Below, one piece after another: positions 16,062-22,256 of a DNA stretch of 40,135 bases. The stretch comes from CAYJDR01 sp964368965. GTDB lineage: Bacteria; Chrysiogenota; Deferribacteres; Deferribacterales; Mucispirillaceae. The notes under the pieces are model-generated. The model worked only from the letters and a program-made list of their open reading frames with translations. It searched no databases and had not been told where the DNA came from. The DNA lies in contig CAYJDR010000020.1 in the NCBI GenBank assembly GCA_964368965.1, positions 1 to 40,135 of the forward strand. Direction: 5' to 3'. Each line of letters begins with the position of its first letter. Within the stretch, counting starts at the first letter, position 1. A program made the position numbers and the translations under genes.

Positions 16062-16097
16062 ATTAATTCTCCTCCATATATGCTCTATTCAATGTTG

Positions 16098-16451
16098 TTA
16101 TTTATTTCTAAAATTAACTTCCCATTCACCAATTTGAGCTAATAATGGTATAACGGCTTTTGACTTCTCGGTTAAAAAATATTCAACCCTGATAGGCATT
16201 TCGTTATATTGCACACGCTCTACCATATTTGTTTTCTCAAGTTCCTTCAATGTCGATGCAAGCATTGTGTCTGTTATCCCCTGCACCTTTTTGATAAGCA
16301 AGCTATACCTAGCACTACTATATGAAGCTATCACACACAATATCGGCAACTTCCACTTACCACCAATCATTTTCAATGCATTTAACTGTGGACATTCCTC
16401 ATTACAAGGGCAAATTCCGTCAAAATCACATACGTTCGTATTCATGCTCAT
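16098..16451 (-). CDS. HxlR-family winged-helix regulator with N-terminal Cys cluster
   Basis: A 117-residue DNA-binding protein. The core NALKMIGGKWKLPILCVI and the wing region (VERVQYNEMPIRVEYFLTEK) are typical HxlR. Ahead of the domain sit four cysteines, C8, C14, C16 and C20, where most HxlR proteins have one redox cysteine; the spacing could suit Zn, Fe-S or multi-disulfide sensing. The ATG at 16451 has AAGGAGA 6 nt upstream. It leads the operon HxlR-flavodoxin-EFR1, and a palindrome just upstream of its promoter is the likely operator. Confidence 0.88.
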   Translation of the reverse strand: MSMNTNVCDFDGICPCNEECPQLNALKMIGGKWKLPILCVIASYSSARYSLLIKKVQGITDTMLASTLKELEKTNMVERVQYNEMPIRVEYFLTEKSKAVIPLLAQIGEWEVNFRNK

Positions 16452-16471
16452 AAATTATCTCCTTTTCAGAC

Positions 16472-16498
16472 ACTATACACTAATAAAAACAAAGTCAA
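16472..16498 (-). promoter_or_regulatory. Promoter of the HxlR-flavodoxin-EFR1 operon
   Basis: Minus-strand -35 TTGACT (16493-16498) and -10 TATAGT (16472-16477). The 15-bp spacing is short, as in regulators that act by reshaping the promoter, or the exact -10 is misplaced by a base or two. Confidence 0.55.
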
Positions 16499-16503
16499 TA
16501 AGT

Positions 16504-16547
16504 TTTTCTTAGCTAAGAAAATGTTTATCTGCTAAGGTTTTTCTTAG
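16504..16547. promoter_or_regulatory. Candidate HxlR operator: 18-bp palindrome plus a repeated half-site
   Basis: TTTTCTTAGCTAAGAAAA (16504-16521) is a perfect 18-bp palindrome ending 6 bp upstream of the -35. TTTTTCTTAG occurs at 16503-16512 and again at 16538-16547, and CTAAG/CTTAG (16532-16547) form a second, looser dyad. Two sites 35 bp apart beside the regulator's own promoter suggest autoregulation. Confidence 0.6.
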
Positions 16548-16650
16548 TAAATAATGTAAAACTGTGTATTTTTGGTTATATTTTTTGATGTGGTTTTATG
16601 GTTTGATATCGTTGTGATTGTTTGAAAAACTATTAACAACTTAGATTAAT

Positions 16651-16686
16651 AAAAAAAGCACTTACTACTTTTGTAATAAGTGCTTT
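16651..16686 (-). terminator. Rho-independent terminator of the VOC gene
   Basis: Ten-bp stem AAAGCACTTA (16655-16664) / TAAGTGCTTT (16677-16686), followed on the minus strand by seven T (complement of 16651-16657). It lies 7 nt after the VOC stop codon. Apart from the operator at 16504-16547, the 16548-16650 stretch shows nothing. Confidence 0.9.
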
Positions 16687-16693
16687 GAGTTTT

Positions 16694-17191
16694 TTAGTAT
16701 GCGCCTTTTGAGTATGTTACTTCATAGCTGTGTGAATATACTTCAAATACTATGCCGAATGGGTCTTCAACATAACACATTCTATAAGGTTTTTCACCTG
16801 GGTAGTATTCTCTGATTGGCATCCTTTGTTTGCCACCGTGCTCAACTATTTTTGCTACTAGGCCTTCTAAGTCTGGGTCTTGCACGCAAAAGTGGAACAT
16901 GCCTGTGTTGTGGTATTTAAATGGTTGTTTTTCTTTATCGTTTTGTTTGAACTCAAACATTTCGATTCCTATGCCGTCGCTTGTAACCATGTGTGCGATT
17001 TTAAAGCTTTCGTAGCCACCACCAAATACATCGTGGCACATAATTCCTATCGCGCTTTCTGTTTCTTCTGCGATCTCTGTAGGGCGCATTACAACATACC
17101 ACCCCATAACTTCTTCATAAAATTTTACTGCTTTCTCAAGCTCTGGTACTGATAGACCTATGTGTGAAAAGGCTCTTGGATATCTACTCAT
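16694..17191 (-). CDS. VOC-family glyoxalase/dioxygenase-like protein
   Basis: A 165-residue protein of the vicinal oxygen chelate fold, with two beta-alpha-beta-beta-beta modules. AFSHIGLSVPELEKAVKFYE opens module 1 and MFHFCVQDPDLEGLVAKI opens module 2; GIVFEVYSH near the end carries the usual glutamate. Metal ligands would be the histidine of SHIG, a glutamate near MFEFKQ, the histidine of FHFC and the glutamate of FEVYSH. The start at 17191 has GGAGG 7 nt upstream; a longer frame to 17239 lacks a site and overlaps the promoter. Lactoylglutathione lyase-like activity, or binding of another electrophile, is possible. The linked HxlR gene suggests inducible expression. Confidence 0.8.
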   Translation of the reverse strand: MSRYPRAFSHIGLSVPELEKAVKFYEEVMGWYVVMRPTEIAEETESAIGIMCHDVFGGGYESFKIAHMVTSDGIGIEMFEFKQNDKEKQPFKYHNTGMFHFCVQDPDLEGLVAKIVEHGGKQRMPIREYYPGEKPYRMCYVEDPFGIVFEVYSHSYEVTYSKGAY

Positions 17192-17217
17192 AACAGTTCC
17201 TCCATGATTTATATTGT

Positions 17218-17256
17218 TTGTAGGTACAACATAAACCAAAAAAAATAATAAGACAA
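17218..17256 (-). promoter_or_regulatory. VOC promoter overlapped by a TTGTA-GG-TACAA dyad
   Basis: Minus-strand -35 TTGTCT (17251-17256), 17 bp, -10 TATGTT (17228-17233). The perfect 5-bp-arm dyad TTGTA/TACAA (17218-17229) overlaps the -10 and start site, a repressor-type position. The adjacent HxlR gene is the obvious candidate regulator. Confidence 0.5.
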
Positions 17257-17258
17257 TA

Positions 17259-17276
17259 ACGCACTTTTTTGTGCGT
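17259..17276 (-). terminator. Weak terminator hairpin after the second HxlR gene
   Basis: Stem ACGCAC/GTGCGT with a 6-nt loop, 3 nt past the HxlR stop. The following minus-strand tail is T-rich but interrupted, so termination may be partial. Confidence 0.5.
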
Positions 17277-17279
17277 ATG

Positions 17280-17621
17280 CTAGTCTTTCACTGTTATATT
17301 GTTGCGCGATGCATAGCTTTTTGTAAAGCTACAAATATGGTCTATGATTGGAATAATTTCTTTATACTTATCTGATATAGAGTATTCAACCCTTTTAGGC
17401 ATCTCGTCATAATCTACCCTATCAACTATGCCACACTCTTCAAGCTCTCTCAGTTGCTGTATTAAAACTTTATGAGTTATGCCTTCGATATTTTTTTGCA
17501 ATAGTGATAACCGATTGTCACCATTAATTATATGCCATAAAACACGCAGCTTCCACTTGCCACCCATTAAATCATGCGTGAGAACTAACGAACATTGATA
17601 GCTATCCTTAATCTGCCCCAT
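17280..17621 (-). CDS. HxlR-family winged-helix regulator
   Basis: A 113-residue MarR/HxlR-type repressor. LTHDLMGGKWKLRVLWHI is the family recognition region, followed by LRELEECGIVDRVDYDEMPK, which forms the recognition helix and wing. It has the single N-terminal cysteine (C10) typical of thiol-sensing members such as YodB. It starts 7 nt after the stop of the NlpC/P60 gene, with its TAGGTG ribosome-binding site spanning that stop, so it should be translated from the same transcript. The VOC gene lies downstream behind its own promoter. Confidence 0.87.
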   Translation of the reverse strand: MGQIKDSYQCSLVLTHDLMGGKWKLRVLWHIINGDNRLSLLQKNIEGITHKVLIQQLRELEECGIVDRVDYDEMPKRVEYSISDKYKEIIPIIDHICSFTKSYASRNNITVKD

Positions 17622-17628
17622 AATGCAC

Positions 17629-18765
17629 CTACTTCATCAATCCAGATATATCTGTAACTTTCACCACACGTTCCCAGATACCTGTGAAACCATCTTTCTT
17701 TAAATATTGCTTAACGACACTTGAAATATCTTCAATATCGCCATTATCGTTTTTTAACCTGCTTACTGCATGGAAAATTATGTAGTCGCCACCTGCTTTA
17801 CCGCCGTACATGATAACATGTCCGTTGAAGAATATAAGCGTCTTAAATGGTTTAGCATCATCTAATACTTTAAAGAATTCTGCTTTGCTTTCTGGTTTAC
17901 CGATTAGCTCTTTGCCTACTTGAACCTGTAGCCCTGTGTTGCGTGGTAAATCTACACCGAACACAAGCCATAAATCACGCACGAACGCAGAGCAATCGCG
18001 GTCGCCTAACCTACCGCCCCAGTCGTATGGGACACCTAGTAAACCACTAATCATATACTTCATCATATCATCTGAGTATTTTTGTGTGCCTTGCTCATAT
18101 CCGCCGCCAGCGTTCATTGCTTCAGCTGTTTCTAGCATTGGTGTAAATGTTAAGAATGTATCTCCATTGCTACTAATTAGCGGAACTTTATCGCCAATAT
18201 TATAGGTAGTGCCACCTATAACTACATCATCAGCTACCACTTGTAAATATGGTAGTGAAAAATATTTTGTGAAGCTATTAGCATCGACAATATTGACATC
18301 TGCAACTTCAACCCAGCCACGCATGTGGTCTGCTTGTACGTATAGAAATTTATCATCGCTAGATTTATGCAATATAATCAGCGGAGCGAATGCGCCTAGC
18401 CTTGTGTATTGGTTATAGTCAAAGTCTGAGCCAGCAGATTTTTGGAACATGCTGTTCGTTGGCAACATCTTCATGTTAGTAGACTTTTTCGTAAACGCAT
18501 AACCAACTTCTGCGTTATCTTTTATTTCACCAACATTGCGGTTGTCCATTACTTTTTTCATGTCACCGTCTGTCAAGGTTCTGTTATCAATAAACTGAAC
18601 TTTAGGCGAGAAGTAATCCATTGTGACATATTTCTCTAGCAATTCTGCATCTGTTTTTTCATTTATCATGTTCTCAACATTGGCAGAGAAATAGTATGGC
18701 GGGAACACCTCTGCATAAGCAACGCTTGAGATAAGCAACAATATCAATACTTTAAAAGTTTTCAT
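17629..18765 (-). CDS. Exported NlpC/P60 peptidoglycan peptidase with SH3-like domains
   Basis: A 378-residue cell-wall hydrolase precursor. MKTFKVLILLLISSVAYA is a signal peptide. The N-terminal half contains an SH3b-like region (KFLYVQADHMRGWVEVADV, about residues 140-158). The C-terminal NlpC/P60 domain has PYDWGGRLGDRDCSAFVRD with catalytic C258, H316 in NGHVIMYGG and a likely third residue H332. This order resembles gamma-D-glutamyl-diamino acid endopeptidases of the YkfC kind. The ATG at 18765 lies inside pseI (14-nt overlap); longer frames upstream lack a signal peptide. The link to pseudaminic-acid genes is unexplained: it may aid flagellar or surface structure assembly, or be chance. 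Confidence 0.82.
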   Translation of the reverse strand: MKTFKVLILLLISSVAYAEVFPPYYFSANVENMINEKTDAELLEKYVTMDYFSPKVQFIDNRTLTDGDMKKVMDNRNVGEIKDNAEVGYAFTKKSTNMKMLPTNSMFQKSAGSDFDYNQYTRLGAFAPLIILHKSSDDKFLYVQADHMRGWVEVADVNIVDANSFTKYFSLPYLQVVADDVVIGGTTYNIGDKVPLISSNGDTFLTFTPMLETAEAMNAGGGYEQGTQKYSDDMMKYMISGLLGVPYDWGGRLGDRDCSAFVRDLWLVFGVDLPRNTGLQVQVGKELIGKPESKAEFFKVLDDAKPFKTLIFFNGHVIMYGGKAGGDYIIFHAVSRLKNDNGDIEDISSVVKQYLKKDGFTGIWERVVKVTDISGLMK

Positions 18766-19768
18766 CAATAACCTCGAAACTAAGCGGAGTGCCACGCTCT
18801 ATATCAACCCTTGCTACTTTGCCTAACACTTCATTGTAATGCTTAGGGTGTAGCCCTTGCCCTGGGCGGATTGAGCGTATATTTTTTTCTGTCAACTGCT
18901 CGCCAGCTTTTATATCTTTAACAGCAAATAGGGAGCGAGCAAATGCTCTATTGCTTTCGTTATATGTATACGTAACTTCGCCTAGCGCCTTCTCTGCATC
19001 TCTGACAGCATTCACCATATCTTTAAACATGTCTGGCGTGAGTGAGAATACACTATCAGCACTTGCTGGTGCATCATCAAGCATTAGGTGCTTCTCAATA
19101 ACTGTTGCGCCAAGAGCTACTGCTGTCACGGCGGGTATTACTGATTTTGAATGGTCAGATAGCCCAACCTTTACACCAAGTGGTGCAAAACGTTTCACCA
19201 TATCTTTTATTGTTGATACATTCATCTCTGACAATGTCGCAGGATATGATGATGTACACTTCAATATCGTTATATCATCGTTACCAACAGACTTACAAAC
19301 ATTGATAACTTCTTCAATCTCATCAAGGCTAGAAATACCAGTTGATATAATCATAGGCTTTTGTTTTGATGCCACGTATTCAACTAATGGATAATCAATC
19401 GCCTCGAATGATGCAATCTTATACATTGCGACATCTAAAGTTTCTAAAAAATCTACAGATGATTTATCAAACGGGGTTGAGAACAACTCTATCCCTATTT
19501 CATCAGCATATGCTTTCAGCTCTGCTTGCCATTCCCAAGGGGTATAGGCTTGCTTGTATAGGTCATATAGATATTGCCCTTTCCAGCTTTCAGCTTTCAC
19601 TAGAAAAATATCGCTTTTACAATCAATAGTTAGTGTATCAGCCGTGTATGTTTGGATTTTAACAGCATCTGCACCGCACTCTTTAGCTATACTGATGATA
19701 CGCTTAGCTATATCTTTATCACCTGCATGATTAGCAGACACTTCTGCAATTATAAAAGTTTTGCTCAT
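18752..19768 (-). CDS. pseI: Pseudaminic acid synthase PseI (NeuB family)
   Basis: Condenses 2,4-diacetamido-2,4,6-trideoxy-altrose with phosphoenolpyruvate to give pseudaminic acid in the cytoplasm. It has 338 residues: a NeuB TIM barrel (IAEVSANHAGDKDIA, ADAVKIQTYTADT, ELFSTPFDKSSVDFLE, GLSDHS, VIEKHLMLD) and a C-terminal SAF/antifreeze-like domain (FARSLFAVKDIKAGE... NIRSIRPGQGL). The LYDLYKQAYTPWEWQ segment is characteristic of PseI rather than sialic or legionaminic acid synthases. The ATG at 19768 has AAAGGAA upstream and overlaps the preceding gene by 4 nt (ATGA). Confidence 0.9.
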   Translation of the reverse strand: MSKTFIIAEVSANHAGDKDIAKRIISIAKECGADAVKIQTYTADTLTIDCKSDIFLVKAESWKGQYLYDLYKQAYTPWEWQAELKAYADEIGIELFSTPFDKSSVDFLETLDVAMYKIASFEAIDYPLVEYVASKQKPMIISTGISSLDEIEEVINVCKSVGNDDITILKCTSSYPATLSEMNVSTIKDMVKRFAPLGVKVGLSDHSKSVIPAVTAVALGATVIEKHLMLDDAPASADSVFSLTPDMFKDMVNAVRDAEKALGEVTYTYNESNRAFARSLFAVKDIKAGEQLTEKNIRSIRPGQGLHPKHYNEVLGKVARVDIERGTPLSFEVIDENF

Positions 19769-20538
19769 TTTATATTTCCTTTCAACCATTTGATTTCCTG
19801 TTCAAAGTCACTAAGATTGTCATTATAGCTTTTTTCGGTTTCAAATGTGATGCACTTACCATTATCTGTTTTTGATATCATGTTTACAATATCCAACACA
19901 CCATGGTTTAAATGCGTATGGCTGTCGTAAATAGATGTTATGTCGTCTAAATCTGTCAAGTGGTACATATCAGGCTCCAATTCAATAAGCTCATCTAAAA
20001 ACTCATTATAATCGACACCTAACGCATTAGCCGCACATATCGCATGCCCAAAATCTAAACAAAACCCACAACCTGTGCTATCCATTATGAATTTAATTTC
20101 TTCAATTCTCGCACCTATGCAATGCATACCGACAAATTTATCGCCCCTTACAACGAGTGGTTTATTTTCAATCAACGCACGTGGTTCCCTAAGCTCGCGA
20201 AGCTGTATAACAGTTTCGTTGATATCGCCACCGATACCACCATGGAACACTATTTTATCTGCATTTAGCCTATCTGCAAATCTTTTTGTGTTTTCGTAAA
20301 TCTTTCTATTATACTCTCGTTTTTCTATATTTGAGAAGTCGAAGCCTTGGCTATAGTGCGGATTGTGCAAAATGTATGGAATATTAAGTTCAGCCCATTT
20401 GTCAAGTGTATCTAGCGTGTCAGGTATAACCATCAACTCAATAAAATCGTATACACCTTCATTGTATAGCCTGACAGCTTCCTTTCTGAAAATTTCTGCG
20501 TTGCTTGACCATAACTTTAGCCCTATTTTGAACTGCAT
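19765..20538 (-). CDS. TIM-barrel sugar isomerase/epimerase-like protein in the pse cluster
   Basis: A 257-residue AP-endonuclease-2/xylose-isomerase-like barrel. Candidate metal ligands sit at the ends of strands: ALIENKP, FCLDFGHA, MYHLTDLDD, THLNHGVLDI and ITFETE. It lies between pseF and pseI and overlaps both (16 nt with pseF, 4 nt with pseI), so it is firmly part of the set. It is not one of the six textbook Pse enzymes (PseB, C, H, G, I, F). It may epimerise or isomerise a precursor or act on a modified nonulosonate; this is inference. The Met at 20538 is chosen because the protein fold starts there; the ribosome-binding site is weak. Confidence 0.75.
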   Translation of the reverse strand: MQFKIGLKLWSSNAEIFRKEAVRLYNEGVYDFIELMVIPDTLDTLDKWAELNIPYILHNPHYSQGFDFSNIEKREYNRKIYENTKRFADRLNADKIVFHGGIGGDINETVIQLRELREPRALIENKPLVVRGDKFVGMHCIGARIEEIKFIMDSTGCGFCLDFGHAICAANALGVDYNEFLDELIELEPDMYHLTDLDDITSIYDSHTHLNHGVLDIVNMISKTDNGKCITFETEKSYNDNLSDFEQEIKWLKGNIK

Positions 20539-21221
20539 TTCATACGCTCTTTTATTGCTAGGTATTTTACTTCTGCAACGTCCCAATCTTCAATATTATC
20601 AATATCTTGGCATTCCCACTCGTTTATGATGTATGGGGTTGCACCTAGTGCTAGATTTTTACGATCAAGCAATGCTAAAGTATTTGCGAAATAAAACATG
20701 CCGACATCGTGGTATTTAATAGGTAGGTCTTGAGAACGCATTTGAAAGCTTTTTTCATCGCACACTACAAGTTTTTCATTTTTTATTTGAAGTGCTCGCT
20801 CTGGAGGTGCAGGAAATTTACAAACAGGCATAAGAAAATCTTCACCTTGAAATTTGCTATATGCGTCTTTCAGCGAACTTGCCTGTAGCAACGGCACACA
20901 TGGGTATATACAACACAACTCATCAAACTCGACACCTTGCGCTTTATAAGTAGCAACAACTTCAAGCAAAACATCTAAAGTCGTTGCATAATCATTAGCT
21001 GTTGCTTCACTGCGCATAAATGGCACTTTTGCACCATAAACTTTCGCAATTTCTGCAATCTCTTCGCTATCAGTCGACACCATCACTTCATCAAAAATGC
21101 CACTTTCGATAGCCGTTTCAATAGCATAAGCTATCATCGGTTTGCCAAGAAAGTTTTTAATATTCTTATTAGGGATACGCTTCGACCCTGCACGAGCCGT
21201 AATTATTGCAACAATACTCAT
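20523..21221 (-). CDS. pseF: Pseudaminic acid cytidylyltransferase PseF
   Basis: Activates pseudaminic acid as the CMP-sugar. The 232-residue protein begins VAIITARAGSKRIPNKNIK, the CTP-binding signature of the NeuA/KdsB family, and carries MVSTDSEEIAEIA and the metal-site aspartate in the IDNIEDWDVAE region. CCIYPCVPLL and KFPAPPERAL are typical of PseF. The ATG at 21221 has GAGG 8 nt before it. It is the first gene of pseF-(TIM barrel)-pseI-NlpC. PseB, PseC, PseG and PseH are not in this window, so the pathway must be split. CMP-sialic acid synthetase is the less likely alternative. Confidence 0.85.
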   Translation of the reverse strand: MSIVAIITARAGSKRIPNKNIKNFLGKPMIAYAIETAIESGIFDEVMVSTDSEEIAEIAKVYGAKVPFMRSEATANDYATTLDVLLEVVATYKAQGVEFDELCCIYPCVPLLQASSLKDAYSKFQGEDFLMPVCKFPAPPERALQIKNEKLVVCDEKSFQMRSQDLPIKYHDVGMFYFANTLALLDRKNLALGATPYIINEWECQDIDNIEDWDVAEVKYLAIKERMKCSSK

Positions 21222-21292
21222 CGCCAAAACCTCTATATAGTCTACTGCAAATGTAGCACACACATTAATAAATTAAAAGTGATATTTAGATG

Positions 21293-21304
21293 TTCAAATT
21301 TGAA
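21293..21304. promoter_or_regulatory. Perfect palindrome TTCAAATTTGAA upstream of pseF
   Basis: A 12-bp perfect palindrome 72 bp upstream of the pseF start codon, in the AT-rich leader region. It could be an operator for the pse cluster. No convincing -35/-10 pair could be chosen here. Confidence 0.3.
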
Positions 21305-21403
21305 ATTACAAACTATAAAAAATATTTATTTAATCTGCCTATTTTTTAAGCAACAGCATATAAACGTTACAGTCTTCTATGTTTCAAGCGTTATCATATG
21401 ATG

Positions 21404-21577
21404 TTACCAACAAGTTATCATCATTAATTGTTAAAAAAATATCTTGACAACACAAAATCAAGGCTTAAAGAGCTTGTTTTATAAACCACTGATAATATTG
21501 CATTTTTTTATTTACAAATTTTTTCTTCTTATTTTATATATAGTTAGGTGTAGAAAGTTTTCAACAAGTTATCAACA
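21404..21577 (+). repeat. Nonamer-pair element, copy A (DnaA-box-like)
   Basis: A 174-bp unit. It begins with two nonamers 11 bp apart, TTACCAACA (21404) and TTATCATCA (21415), and ends with another pair 11 bp apart, TTTTCAACA (21558) and TTATCAACA (21569). An inner block TCTTGACAACA-C-AAAATCAAG lies at 21442-21462, and TGATAAT follows near 21490. The same architecture recurs in copy B at 22069. The nonamers differ from the DnaA consensus TTATCCACA by one to three bases. No gene fits this stretch; a frame from a TTG at 21444 is rejected. Confidence 0.75.
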
Positions 21578-21647
21578 ATGGGTGCTGAATTCTCAAATAG
21601 TTATAAATTATTTTGTCAAATTTGATAACATCTATAAGTATTTAATG

Positions 21648-21681
21648 AAAAAAAAGGCCAACAGTATAAACTGCTAGCCTT
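21648..21681 (-). terminator. Strong Rho-independent terminator of a minus-strand small transcript
   Basis: A 12-bp stem (21654-21665 with 21670-21681, two G-T pairs), 4-nt loop, followed on the minus strand by eight T. Its only upstream gene on that strand is the 22-codon frame at 21746-21814. Confidence 0.85.
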
Positions 21682-21745
21682 ATCGCTATAATTTAGGTTG
21701 TCTATTATTTTCACTATTGGTTAACTTGCACTCTTTCTGTGTAAT

Positions 21746-21814
21746 TCATAATAAAGAAAGCAATACAACTACAGGTATTATAAAAATTACGAAAGGAATT
21801 AATGTTTTATGCAT
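21746..21814 (-). CDS. Small hydrophobic peptide (22 residues)
   Basis: The frame encodes MHKTLIPFVIFIIPVVVLLS plus two leucines: a short basic start then one membrane-spanning hydrophobic stretch. The ATG has a very strong GGAGGG site 4 nt upstream (complement of 21819-21824). A promoter with a perfect TTGACA lies about 100 nt upstream and a strong terminator 65 nt downstream, so a discrete transcript of roughly 260 nt is predicted. Single-membrane peptides of this size include type I toxins and small subunits or regulators of membrane complexes; I recognise no family. The frame could be chance inside a small RNA, but the site spacing argues for translation. Confidence 0.6.
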   Translation of the reverse strand: MHKTLIPFVIFIIPVVVLLSLL

Positions 21815-21915
21815 ATTGCCCTCCTATAGTTATCATTTCTGGTTTGTTTGACATACGCAACCCAAATTATGCACTCATTCTATAGTTGTAACAATTACCC
21901 ACTGCTTATTTATTC

Positions 21916-21944
21916 ATATTATAATATAAATAAATTCATGTCAA
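21916..21944 (-). promoter_or_regulatory. Promoter of the small-peptide transcript
   Basis: Minus-strand consensus -35 TTGACA (21939-21944). The -10 is either TAATAT (21916-21921, 17 bp) or TATAAT (21918-21923, 15 bp). The predicted leader is about 95 nt and contains AACTATAG twice (complements of 21826 and 21881 regions), a possible structure or binding repeat. Confidence 0.7.
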
Positions 21945-22001
21945 GATTATTTCAAACATTTGTCAGTACCCGCTAACCACTTTGCTTTCAGTTATTTTCA
22001 T

Positions 22002-22020
22002 CTGCTTAAAAAATAAGCAG
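22002..22020. other. Short hairpin CTGCTTA/TAAGCAG
   Basis: A 7-bp stem with loop AAAAA between the small-peptide promoter and copy B of the nonamer element. There is no T-run after it on either strand, so a terminator role is doubtful. CTGCTTA also occurs alone at 21902. Confidence 0.4.
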
Positions 22021-22068
22021 TATGCTTTATCCCTTTACAGTAGTGGGTTTTATTCGCTTGCTACACAG

Positions 22069-22243
22069 TTATCAACATGTTATCATCAATTATATTTTAA
22101 AATAGTTCTTGACAACATAAAATCAAGCTTTCAAGGCTGTTATGCATTAAGTCATTGATAATAAAAAACTTTACATATCCACAGTCATGTAACCTTGATT
22201 TTACGTTCACTCTTGTTTAAAAGTTTTCAACAATTTATCAACA
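22069..22243 (+). repeat. Nonamer-pair element, copy B (DnaA-box-like)
   Basis: A 175-bp unit with the same plan as copy A: TTATCAACA (22069) and TTATCATCA (22080) 11 bp apart, inner block TCTTGACAACA-T-AAAATCAAG (22107-22127), and TTTTCAACA (22224) and TTATCAACA (22235) 11 bp apart. ATATCCACA at 22175 is a further near-consensus DnaA box. AAAATCAAG (22119-22127) pairs with CTTGATTTT (22194-22202). The last nonamer ends 3 nt before the ribosome-binding site of the AMMECR1 gene, so the element forms that gene's upstream region. Confidence 0.75.
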
Positions 22244-22256
22244 TACGGAGGGCGAA

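Noticed and set aside
21442..21490. Promoter at the TTGACA in the conserved block of copies A and B
   Set aside because: No acceptable -10 lies 15-19 bp downstream in either copy.
21444..21677. 77-codon plus-strand frame in the nonamer region
   Set aside because: Starts with TTG, has no Shine-Dalgarno, crosses copy A of the repeat and the minus-strand terminator, and looks like no known protein.
21404..22243. Mobile element (MITE) explanation for the two copies
   Set aside because: The ends are direct rather than inverted repeats and I see no target-site duplication; not excluded, but less likely than a binding-site array.
21404..22243. CRISPR array
   Set aside because: Only short nonamers in pairs, no regular repeat-spacer units of 25-40 bp, and no cas genes.
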